A stretch of DNA of 64,000 bases from Amblyomma americanum. Taxonomy: Eukaryota; Arthropoda; Arachnida; Ixodida; Ixodidae. Under the pieces are notes generated by a model. That model was not told where the DNA came from. It saw only the letters and a program-made list of their open reading frames with translations, and made no database searches. The stretch spans positions 18,556 through 82,555 of the forward strand of contig NW_027526742.1 in NCBI RefSeq assembly GCF_052857255.1. Reading direction: 5' to 3'. Positions 50,610 to 63,400 of the stretch are shown here, in pieces (positions within the stretch are counted from its first letter, which is position 1; every line of letters begins with the position of its first letter). A program made the position numbers and the translations under genes.

Positions 50610-53600
50610 GATCGAAACTAGCATAATTCACGAGCATCGATTTTACAAGTTGTCGAAGAGTAGCCGACAGAAAGGTGTATACTTTTTCTCCCAGATCTGC
50701 GCGTAAACTTGTACTCCGGCTGAAAACAACGGGATACATCGTTTTAGATCGAAACTAGCAAAATTCACGCACATCGACTTTACAAGTCGTCGAAGAGTAG
50801 ACGAGAGAAAGGTGTAAACTTTTTCTCTCAGAACTGCGCGAAAACTTGTATTCCGGCTCGAAACAACGAGATACAACGTTTTAGATCGAAACTAGCGAGA
50901 TTCACGAACATCAATTTTACTAGTCGTCGAAGAGTAGACGAGAGAAAGGTGTAAACTTTTTCTCTCAGAACTGCGCGAAACCTTGTATTCCGGCTCGAAC
51001 AACGGGATACATCGTTTTAGATCGGAACTAGCGAGATTCACGAACATTGATTTTACTAGTCGTCGAAAAGTTGACGAGAGAAAGGTGTAAAATTGTTCAC
51101 CCAGAACTGCGCGTAAACTTGTATTCCGCCTCAAAACAACGGGATACAACGTTTTAGTTCGAAACTAGCATAATTCAAGAACATTGATTTTACAAGTCGT
51201 CGAAGTGTAGACGAGAGAAAGGTGTAAACTTTTTCTCCCAGAACTGCGCGAAAACTTGTATTCCGGCTCAAAACAACGGGATACAACGTTTTAGATCGAA
51301 ACTAGCATATTTCACGAGCATCGATTTTACAAGTCTTCGAAGTGTAGACGAGAGAAAGGTGTAAACATTTTCTCTAAGAACTGCGCGTAAACTTGTACTC
51401 CGGCTCAAAACAACGGGATACATCGTTTTAGATCGAAACTAGCAAAATTCACGAGCATCGATTTTACAAGCCGTCGAAGAGTAGACGACAGAAAGGTGTA
51501 AACTTTTTCTCTCAGAACTGCGCGAAAACTTGTACTCCGGCTCAAAACAACGGGATACATCGTTTTAGATCGAAACTAGCAAAATTCACGAGCATCGATT
51601 TTACAAGTCGTCGAAGAGTAGACGACAGAAAGGTGTAAACATTTTCTCTCAGAACTGCGCGAAAACTAGTATTGCGGCTGAAAACACCGAGATACATCGT
51701 TTTAGATCGAAACTAGCATAATTCACGAGCATCGATTTTGCAAGTCGTCGAAGTGTAGACGAGAGAAAGGTGTAAACATTTTCTCTCAGAACTGCGCGAA
51801 AACTAGTATTGCGGCTGAAAACAACGAGATACATCGTTTTAGTTCGAAACTAGCATAATTCACGAGCATCGATTTTGCAAGTCGTCGAAGTGTAGACGAG
51901 AGAAAGGTGTAAACATTTTCTCTCAGACCTGCGCGAAAACTTGTATTCCAGCTCAATACAACGGGATACATCGTTTGAGATCGAAACTAGCAAAATTCAC
52001 GAGCATCGATTTTACAAGTCGTCGAAGAGTAGACGAGAGAAAGGTGTAAACTTTTTCTCTCTGAACTGCGCGAAAACTTGTATTCCGGCTCAAAACAACG
52101 GGATACAACGTTTTAGATCGAAACTAGCATAATTCACGAGCATCCATTTTACAAGTCTTCGAAGTGTAGACGAGAGAAAGGTGTAAACACTTTCTCTAAG
52201 AACTGCGCGAAAACTTGTATTCCGGCTCAAAACAACGGGATACAACGTTTTAGATCGAAACTAGCATAATTCACGAGCATCGATTTTACAAGTCGTCGAA
52301 GTGTAGACGAGAGAAAGGTGTAAACATTTTCTCTCAGAACTGCGCGAAAACTTGTATTCCGACTCAAAACAACGGGATACAACGTTTTAGATCGAAACTA
52401 GCATAATTCACGAGCATCGATTTTACAAGTCGTCGAAGAGTAGCCGACAGAAAGGTGTAAACTTTTTCTCCCAGAACTGCGCGTAAACTTGTACTCCGGC
52501 TCAAAACAACGGGATACATCGTTTCAGATCGAAACTAGCAAAATTCACGAGCATCGATTTTACAAGTCGTCGAAGAGTAGACGACAGAAAGGTGTAAACA
52601 TTTTCTCTCAGAACTGCGCGAAAACTAGTATTGCGGCTGAAAACAACGAGATACATCGTTTTAGATCGAAACTAGCATAATTCACGAGCATCGATTTTGC
52701 AAGTCGTCGAAGTGTAGACGAGAGAAAGGTGTAAACATTTTCTCTCAGACCTGCGCGAAAACTTGTATTCCAGCTCAATACAACGGGATACATCGTTTAG
52801 ATCGAAACTAGCGTGATTCACGAACATCGATTTTACTAGTCGTCGAAGAGTAGACGAGAGAAAGGTGTAAACTTTTTCTCTCAGAACTGCGCGGAAACTT
52901 GTATTCCGGCTCAAAACAACGGGATACATCGTTTTAGATCGAAACTAGCATAATTCACGAGCATCGATTTTAAAACTCGTCGAAGAGTAGACGACAGAAA
53001 GGTGTAAACATTTTCTCTCAGAACTGCGCGAAAACTTGTATTCCGGCTCAAAACAATGGGATACAACATTTTAGATCGAAACTAGCATAATTCACGAGCA
53101 TCGATTTTACAAGTCGTCGAAGAGTAGCCGACAGAAAGGTGTAAACTTTTTCTCCCAGAACTGCGCGTAAACTTGTACTCCGGCTCAAAACAACGGGATA
53201 CATCGTTTTGGATCGAAACTAGCAAAATTCACGAGCATCGATTTTACAAGTCGTCGAAGAGTAGACGACAGAAAGGTGTAAACGTTTTCTCTCAGAACTG
53301 CGCGGAAACTTGTATTCCGGCTCAAAACAACGGGATACATCGTTTTAGATCGAAACTAGCATAATTCACGAGCATCGATTTTACAACTCGTCGAAGTGTA
53401 GGCGAGAGAAAGGTGTAAACTTTTTCTCTCAGAACTGCGCGAAAACTTGTATTCCGGCTCGAAACAACGAGATACAACGTTTTAGATCGAAACTAGCGAG
53501 ATTCACGAACATCAATTTTACTAGTCGTCGAAGAGTAGACGAGAGAAAGGTGTAAACTTTTTCTCTCAGAACTGCGCGAAACCTTGTATTCCGGCTCGAA

Positions 53601-56600
53601 CAACGGGATACATCGTTTTAGATCGGAACTAGCGAGATTCACGAACATTGATTTTACTAGTCGTCGAAAAGTTGACGAGAGAAAGGTGTAAAATTGTTCA
53701 CCCAGAACTGCGCGTAAACTTGTATTCCGCCTCAAAACAACGGGATACAACGTTTTAGTTCGAAACTAGCATAATTCAAGAACATTGATTTTACAAGTCG
53801 TCGAAGTGTAGACGAGAGAAAGGTGTAAACTTTTTCTCCCAGAACTGCGCGAAAACTTGTATTCCGGCTCAAAACAACGGGATACAACGTTTTAGATCGA
53901 AACTAGCATATTTCACGAGCATCGATTTTACAAGTCTTCGAAGTGTAGACGAGAGAAAGGTGTAAACATTTTCTCTAAGAACTGCGCGTAAACTTGTACT
54001 CCGGCTCAAAACAACGGGATACATCGTTTTAGATCGAAACTAGCAAAATTCACGAGCATCGATTTTACAAGCCGTCGAAGAGTAGACGACAGAAAGGTGT
54101 AAACTTTTTCTCTCAGAACTGCGCGAAAACTTGTACTCCGGCTCAAAACAACGGGATACATCGTTTTAGATCGAAACTAGCAAAATTCACGAGCATCGAT
54201 TTTACAAGTCGTCGAAGAGTAGACGACAGAAAGGTGTAAACATTTTCTCTCAGAACTGCGCGAAAACTAGTATTGCGGCTGAAAACACCGAGATACATCG
54301 TTTTAGATCGAAACTAGCATAATTCACGAGCATCGATTTTGCAAGTCGTCGAAGTGTAGACGAGAGAAAGGTGTAAACATTTTCTCTCAGAACTGCGCGA
54401 AAACTAGTATTGCGGCTGAAAACAACGAGATACATCGTTTTAGTTCGAAACTAGCATAATTCACGAGCATCGATTTTGCAAGTCGTCGAAGTGTAGACGA
54501 GAGAAAGGTGTAAACATTTTCTCTCAGACCTGCGCGAAAACTTGTATTCCAGCTCAATACAACGGGATACATCGTTTGAGATCGAAACTAGCAAAATTCA
54601 CGAGCATCGATTTTACAAGTCGTCGAAGAGTAGACGAGAGAAAGGTGTAAACTTTTTCTCTCTGAACTGCGCGAAAACTTGTATTCCGGCTCAAAACAAC
54701 GGGATACAACGTTTTAGATCGAAACTAGCATAATTCACGAGCATCCATTTTACAAGTCTTCGAAGTGTAGACGAGAGAAAGGTGTAAACACTTTCTCTAA
54801 GAACTGCGCGAAAACTTGTATTCCGGCTCAAAACAACGGGATACAACGTTTTAATCGAAACTAGCATAATTCACGAGCATCGATTTTACAAGTCGTCGAA
54901 GTGTAGACGAGAGAAAGGTGTACACATTTTCTCTCAGAACTGCGCGAAAACTTGTATTCCGACTCAAAACAACGGGATACAACGTTTTAGATCGAAACTA
55001 GCATAATTCACGAGCATCGATTTTACAAGTCGTCGAAGAGTAGCCGACAGAAAGGTGTAAACTTTTTCTCCCAGAACTGCGCGTAAACTTGTACTCCGGC
55101 TCAAAACAACGGGATACATCGTTTCAGATCGAAACTAGCAAAATTCACGAGCATCGATTTTACAAGTCGTCGAAGAGTAGACGACAGAAAGGTGTAAACA
55201 TTTTCTCTCAGAACTGCGCGAAAACTAGTATTGCGGCTGAAAACAACGAGATACATCGTTTTAGATCGAAACTAGCATAATTCACGAGCATCGATTTTGC
55301 AAGTCGTCGAAGTGTAGACGAGAGAAAGGTGTAAACATTTTCTCTCAGACCTGCGCGAAAACTTGTATTCCAGCTCAATACAACGGGATACATCGTTTAG
55401 ATCGAAACTAGCGTGATTCACGAACATCGATTTTACTAGTCGTCGAAGAGTAGACGAGAGAAAGGTGTAAACTTTTTCTCTCAGAACTGCGCGGAAACTT
55501 GTATTCCGGCTCAAAACAACGGGATACATCGTTTTAGATCGAAACTAGCATAATTCACGAGCATCGATTTTAAAACTCGTCGAAGAGTAGACGACAGAAA
55601 GGTGTAAACATTTTCTCTCAGAACTGCGCGAAAACTTGTATTCCGGCTCAAAACAATGGGATACAACATTTTAGATCGAAACTAGCATAATTCACGAGCA
55701 TCGATTTTACAAGTCGTCGAAGAGTAGCCGACAGAAAGGTGTAAACTTTTTCTCCCAGAACTGCGCGTAAACTTGTACTCCGGCTCAAAACAACGGGATA
55801 CATCGTTTTGGATCGAAACTAGCAAAATTCACGAGCATCGATTTTACAAGTCGTCGAAGAGTAGACGACAGAAAGGTGTAAACGTTTTCTCTCAGAACTG
55901 CGCGGAAACTTGTATTCCGGCTCAAAACAACGGGATACATCGTTTTAGATCGAAACTAGCATAATTCACGAGCATCGATTTTACAACTCGTCGAAGTGTA
56001 GGCGAGAGAAAGGTGTAAACATTTTCTCCCAGAACTGCGCGAAAACTTGTACTCCGGCTCAAAACAACGGGATACAACGTTTTAGATCGAAACTAGCATA
56101 ATTCACGAGCATCGATTTTACAAGTCGTCGAAGAGTAGACGACAGAAAGGTGTAAACTTTTTCTTTCAGAACTGCGCGAAAACTTGTATTCCAGCTCAAT
56201 ACAACGAGATACATCGTTTTAGATCGAAACTAGCAAAATTCACGCACATCGATTTTACAAGTCGTCGAAGAGTAGACGAGAGAAAGGTGTAAACTTTTTC
56301 TCTCAGAACTGCGCGAAAACTTGTATTCCGGCTCGAAACAACGGGATACATCGTTTTAGATCGAAACTAGCGAGATTCACGAACATCGATTTTACTAGTC
56401 GTCGAAGAGTAGACGAGAGAAAGGTGTAAACTTTTTCTCTCAGAACTGCGCGAAACCTTGTATTCCGGCTCAAAACAACGGGATACATCGTTTTAGATTG
56501 GAACGAGCGAGATTCACGAACATTGATTTTACTAGTCGTCGAAGAGTAGACGAGAGAAAGGTGTAAAATTTTTCACCCAGAACTGCGCGTAAACTTGTAT

Positions 56601-57460
56601 TCCACCTCAAAACAACGGGATACAACGTTTTAGTTCGAAACTAGCATAATTCAAGAACATTGATTTTACAAGTCGTCGAAGTGTAGACGAGAGAAAGGTG
56701 TAAACTTTTTCTCTCAGAACGGCGCGAAAACTTGTATTCCGGCTCAAAACAACGGGATACAACGTTTTAGATCGAAACTAGCATAATTCACGAGCATCGA
56801 TTTTACAAGTCGTCGAAGAGTAGACGACAAAAAGGTGTAAACATTTTCTCTCAGAACTGCGCGAAAACTTGTATTCCGGCTCAAAACAACGGGATACATC
56901 GTTTTAGATCGAAACTAGCAAAATTCACGAGCATCGATTTTACAAGTCGTCGAAGAGTAGACGACAGAAAGGTGTAAACTTTTTCTCTCAGAACTGCGCG
57001 AAAACTTGTATTCCAGCTCAATACAACGGGATACATCGTTTTAGATCAAAACTAGCAAAAGTCACGAGCATCGATTTTAAGGGTCGTCGAAGAGTAGACG
57101 AGAGAAAGGTGTAAACTTTTTCTCTCAGAACTGCGCGAAAACTTGTATTCCGGCTCGAATCAACGGGATACATCGTTTTAGATCGAAACTAGCGAGATAT
57201 ACGAGCATCGATTTTACAAATCTTCGAAGTGTAGATGAGAGAAAGCTGTAAACATTTTCTCTAAGAACTGCGCGAAAACTTGTATTCCGGCTCAAAACAA
57301 CAGGATACAACGTTTTAGATCGAAACTAGCATAATTCACGAGCATCGATTTTACAAGTTGTCGAAGAGTAGCCGACAGAAAGGTGTATACTTTTTCTCCC
57401 AGATCTGCGCGTAAACTTGTACTCCGGCTGAAAACAACGGGATACATCGTTTTAGATCGA
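50610..57460 (+). repeat. Second-order unit of about 6.8 kb (about 50 monomers), copy 1
   Basis: Built from two shortened 32-mers. It repeats to the right at offset 6845: 50643/57488, 50892/57737, 51649/58494, 51941/58786, 52489/59334, 53173/60018 and 53493/60338. After about 54.4 kb the offset becomes 6708-6709 (54387/61095, 54542/61250, 55773/62482, 56303/63012) because copy 2 lacks one monomer and copy 1 has a one-base loss (TTTTAATCG near 54851). A variant, GCATATTTCACGAGC, is confined to these units (about 51305, 53908, 58150 and 60755). Confidence 0.82.
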
Positions 57461-60400
57461 AACTAGCAAAATTCACGAGCATCGATTTTACAAGTTGTCG
57501 AAGAGTAGCCGACAGAAAGGTGTATACTTTTTCTCCCAGATCTGCGCGTAAACTTGTACTCCGGCTGAAAACAACGGGATACATCGTTTTAGATCGAAAC
57601 TAGCAAAATTCACGCACATCGACTTTACAAGTCGTCGAAGAGTAGACGAGAGAAAGGTGTAAACTTTTTCTCTCAGAACTGCGCGAAAACTTGTATTCCG
57701 GCTCGAAACAACGAGATACAACGTTTTAGATCGAAACTAGCGAGATTCACGAACATCAATTTTACTAGTCGTCGAAGAGTAGACGAGAGAAAGGTGTAAA
57801 CTTTTTCTCTCAGAACTGCGCGAAACCTTGTATTCCGGCTCGAACAACGGGATACATCGTTTTAGATCGGAACTAGCGAGATTCACGAACATTGATTTTA
57901 CTAGTCGTCGAAAAGTTGACGAGAGAAAGGTGTAAAATTGTTCACCCAGAACTGCGCGTAAACTTGTATTCCGCCTCAAAACAACGGGATACAACGTTTT
58001 AGTTCGAAACTAGCATAATTCAAGAACATTGATTTTACAAGTCGTCGAAGTGTAGACGAGAGAAAGGTGTAAACTTTTTCTCCCAGAACTGCGCGAAAAC
58101 TTGTATTCCGGCTCAAAACAACGGGATACAACGTTTTAGATCGAAACTAGCATATTTCACGAGCATCGATTTTACAAGTCTTCGAAGTGTAGACGAGAGA
58201 AAGGTGTAAACATTTTCTCTAAGAACTGCGCGTAAACTTGTACTCCGGCTCAAAACAACGGGATACATCGTTTTAGATCGAAACTAGCAAAATTCACGAG
58301 CATCGATTTTACAAGCCGTCGAAGAGTAGACGACAGAAAGGTGTAAACTTTTTCTCTCAGAACTGCGCGAAAACTTGTACTCCGGCTCAAAACAACGGGA
58401 TACATCGTTTTAGATCGAAACTAGCAAAATTCACGAGCATCGATTTTACAAGTCGTCGAAGAGTAGACGACAGAAAGGTGTAAACATTTTCTCTCAGAAC
58501 TGCGCGAAAACTAGTATTGCGGCTGAAAACACCGAGATACATCGTTTTAGATCGAAACTAGCATAATTCACGAGCATCGATTTTGCAAGTCGTCGAAGTG
58601 TAGACGAGAGAAAGGTGTAAACATTTTCTCTCAGAACTGCGCGAAAACTAGTATTGCGGCTGAAAACAACGAGATACATCGTTTTAGTTCGAAATTAGCA
58701 TAATTCACGAGCATCGATTTTGCAAGTCGTCGAAGTGTAGACGAGAGAAAGGTGTAAACATTTTCTCTCAGACCTGCGCGAAAACTTGTATTCCAGCTCA
58801 ATACAACGGGATACATCGTTTGAGATCGAAACTAGCAAAATTCACGAGCATCGATTTTACAAGTCGTCGAAGAGTAGACGAGAGAAAGGTGTAAACTTTT
58901 TCTCTCTGAACTGCGCGAAAACTTGTATTCCGGCTCAAAACAACGGGATACAACGTTTTAGATCGAAACTAGCATAATTCACGAGCATCCATTTTACAAG
59001 TCTTCGAAGTGTAGACGAGAGAAAGGTGTAAACACTTTCTCTAAGAACTGCGCGAAAACTTGTATTCCGGCTCAAAACAACGGGATACAACGTTTTAGAT
59101 CGAAACTAGCATAATTCACGAGCATCGATTTTACAAGTCGTCGAAGTGTAGACGAGAGAAAGGTGTAAACATTTTCTCTCAGAACTGCGCGAAAACTTGT
59201 ATTCCGACTCAAAACAACGGGATACAACGTTTTAGATCGAAACTAGCATAATTCACGAGCATCGATTTTACAAGTCGTCGAAGAGTAGCCGACAGAAAGG
59301 TGTAAACTTTTTCTCCCAGAACTGCGCGTAAACTTGTACTCCGGCTCAAAACAACGGGATACATCGTTTCAGATCGAAACTAGCAAAATTCACGAGCATC
59401 GATTTTACAAGTCGTCGAAGAGTAGACGACAGAAAGGTGTAAACATTTTCTCTCAGAACTGCGCGAAAACTAGTATTGCGGCTGAAAACAACGAGATACA
59501 TCGTTTTAGATCGAAACTAGCATAATTCACGAGCATCGATTTTGCAAGTCGTCGAAGTGTAGACGAGAGAAAGGTGTAAACATTTTCTCTCAGACCTGCG
59601 CGAAAACTTGTATTCCAGCTCAATACAACGGGATACATCGTTTAGATCGAAACTAGCGTGATTCACGAACATCGATTTTACTAGTCGTCGAAGAGTAGAC
59701 GAGAGAAAGGTGTAAACTTTTTCTCTCAGAACTGCGCGGAAACTTGTATTCCGGCTCAAAACAACGGGATACATCGTTTTAGATCGAAACTAGCATAATT
59801 CACGAGCATCGATTTTAAAACTCGTCGAAGAGTAGACGACAGAAAGGTGTAAACATTTTCTCTCAGAACTGCGCGAAAACTTGTATTCCGGCTCAAAACA
59901 ATGGGATACAACATTTTAGATCGAAACTAGCATAATTCACGAGCATCGATTTTACAAGTCGTCGAAGAGTAGCCGACAGAAAGGTGTAAACTTTTTCTCC
60001 CAGAACTGCGCGTAAACTTGTACTCCGGCTCAAAACAACGGGATACATCGTTTTGGATCGAAACTAGCAAAATTCACGAGCATCGATTTTACAAGTCGTC
60101 GAAGAGTAGACGACAGAAAGGTGTAAACGTTTTCTCTCAGAACTGCGCGGAAACTTGTATTCCGGCTCAAAACAACGGGATACATCGTTTTAGATCGAAA
60201 CTAGCATAATTCACGAGCATCGATTTTACAACTCGTCGAAGTGTAGGCGAGAGAAAGGTGTAAACTTTTTCTCTCAGAACTGCGCGAAAACTTGTATTCC
60301 GGCTCGAAACAACGAGATACAACGTTTTAGATCGAAACTAGCGAGATTCACGAACATCAATTTTACTAGTCGTCGAAGAGTAGACGAGAGAAAGGTGTAA

Positions 60401-63400
60401 ACTTTTTCTCTCAGAACTGCGCGAAACCTTGTATTCCGGCTCGAACAACGGGATACATCGTTTTAGATCGGAACTAGCGAGATTCACGAACATTGATTTT
60501 ACTAGTCGTCGAAAAGTTGACGAGAGAAAGGTGTAAAATTGTTCACCCAGAACTGCGCGTAAACTTGTATTCCGCCTCAAAACAACGGGATACAACGTTT
60601 TAGTTCGAAACTAGCATAATTCAAGAACATTGATTTTACAAGTCGTCGAAGTGTAGACGAGAGAAAGGTGTAAACTTTTTCTCCCAGAACTGCGCGAAAA
60701 CTTGTATTCCGGCTCAAAACAACGGGATACAACGTTTTAGATCGAAACTAGCATATTTCACGAGCATCGATTTTACAAGTCTTCGAAGTGTAGACGAGAG
60801 AAAGGTGTAAACATTTTCTCTAAGAACTGCGCGTAAACTTGTACTCCGGCTCAAAACAACGGGATACATCGTTTTAGATCGAAACTAGCAAAATTCACGA
60901 GCATCGATTTTACAAGCCGTCGAAGAGTAGACGACAGAAAGGTGTAAACTTTTTCTCTCAGAACTGCGCGAAAACTTGTACTCCGGCTCAAAACAACGGG
61001 ATACATCGTTTTAGATCGAAACTAGCAAAATTCACGAGCATCGATTTTACAAGTCGTCGAAGTGTAGACGAGAGAAAGGTGTAAACATTTTCTCTCAGAA
61101 CTGCGCGAAAACTAGTATTGCGGCTGAAAACAACGAGATACATCGTTTTAGTTCGAAACTAGCATAATTCACGAGCATCGATTTTGCAAGTCGTCGAAGT
61201 GTAGACGAGAGAAAGGTGTAAACATTTTCTCTCAGACCTGCGCGAAAACTTGTATTCCAGCTCAATACAACGGGATACATCGTTTGAGATCGAAACTAGC
61301 AAAATTCACGAGCATCGATTTTACAAGTCGTCGAAGAGTAGACGAGAGAAAGGTGTAAACTTTTTCTCTCTGAACTGCGCGAAAACTTGTATTCCGGCTC
61401 AAAACAACGGGATACAACGTTTTAGATCGAAACTAGCATAATTCACGAGCATCCATTTTACAAGTCTTCGAAGTGTAGACGAGAGAAAGGTGTAAACACT
61501 TTCTCTAAGAACTGCGCGAAAACTTGTATTCCGGCTCAAAACAACGGGATACAACGTTTTAGATCGAAACTAGCATAATTCACGAGCATCGATTTTACAA
61601 GTCGTCGAAGTGTAGACGAGAGAAAGGTGTAAACATTTTCTCTCAGAACTGCGCGAAAACTTGTATTCCGACTCAAAACAACGGGATACAACGTTTTAGA
61701 TCGAAACTAGCATAATTCACGAGCATCGATTTTACAAGTCGTCGAAGAGTAGCCGACAGAAAGGTGTAAACTTTTTCTCCCAGAACTGCGCGTAAACTTG
61801 TACTCCGGCTCAAAACAACGGGATACATCGTTTCAGATCGAAACTAGCAAAATTCACGAGCATCGATTTTACAAGTCGTCGAAGAGTAGACGACAGAAAG
61901 GTGTAAACATTTTCTCTCAGAACTGCGCGAAAACTAGTATTGCGGCTGAAAACAACGAGATACATCGTTTTAGATCGAAACTAGCATAATTCACGAGCAT
62001 CGATTTTGCAAGTCGTCGAAGTGTAGACGAGAGAAAGGTGTAAACATTTTCTCTCAGACCTGCGCGAAAACTTGTATTCCAGCTCAATACAACGGGATAC
62101 ATCGTTTAGATCGAAACTAGCGTGATTCACGAACATCGATTTTACTAGTCGTCGAAGAGTAGACGAGAGAAAGGTGTAAACTTTTTCTCTCAGAACTGCG
62201 CGGAAACTTGTATTCCGGCTCAAAACAACGGGATACATCGTTTTAGATCGAAACTAGCATAATTCACGAGCATCGATTTTAAAACTCGTCGAAGAGTAGA
62301 CGACAGAAAGGTGTAAACATTTTCTCTCAGAACTGCGCGAAAACTTGTATTCCGGCTCAAAACAATGGGATACAACATTTTAGATCGAAACTAGCATAAT
62401 TCACGAGCATCGATTTTACAAGTCGTCGAAGAGTAGCCGACAGAAAGGTGTAAACTTTTTCTCCCAGAACTGCGCGTAAACTTGTACTCCGGCTCAAAAC
62501 AACGGGATACATCGTTTTGGATCGAAACTAGCAAAATTCACGAGCATCGATTTTACAAGTCGTCGAAGAGTAGACGACAGAAAGGTGTAAACGTTTTCTC
62601 TCAGAACTGCGCGGAAACTTGTATTCCGGCTCAAAACAACGGGATACATCGTTTTAGATCGAAACTAGCATAATTCACGAGCATCGATTTTACAACTCGT
62701 CGAAGTGTAGGCGAGAGAAAGGTGTAAACATTTTCTCCCAGAACTGCGCGAAAACTTGTACTCCGGCTCAAAACAACGGGATACAACGTTTTAGATCGAA
62801 ACTAGCATAATTCACGAGCATCGATTTTACAAGTCGTCGAAGAGTAGACGACAGAAAGGTGTAAACTTTTTCTTTCAGAACTGCGCGAAAACTTGTATTC
62901 CAGCTCAATACAACGAGATACATCGTTTTAGATCGAAACTAGCAAAATTCACGCACATCGATTTTACAAGTCGTCGAAGAGTAGACGAGAGAAAGGTGTA
63001 AACTTTTTCTCTCAGAACTGCGCGAAAACTTGTATTCCGGCTCGAAACAACGGGATACATCGTTTTAGATCGAAACTAGCGAGATTCACGAACATCGATT
63101 TTACTAGTCGTCGAAGAGTAGACGAGAGAAAGGTGTAAACTTTTTCTCTCAGAACTGCGCGAAACCTTGTATTCCGGCTCAAAACAACGGGATACATCGT
63201 TTTAGATTGGAACGAGCGAGATTCACGAACATTGATTTTACTAGTCGTCGAAGAGTAGACGAGAGAAAGGTGTAAAATTTTTCACCCAGAACTGCGCGTA
63301 AACTTGTATTCCACCTCAAAACACGGGATACAACGTTTTAGTTCGAAACTAGCATAATTCAAGAACATTGATTTTACAAGTCGTCGAAGTGTAGACGAGA

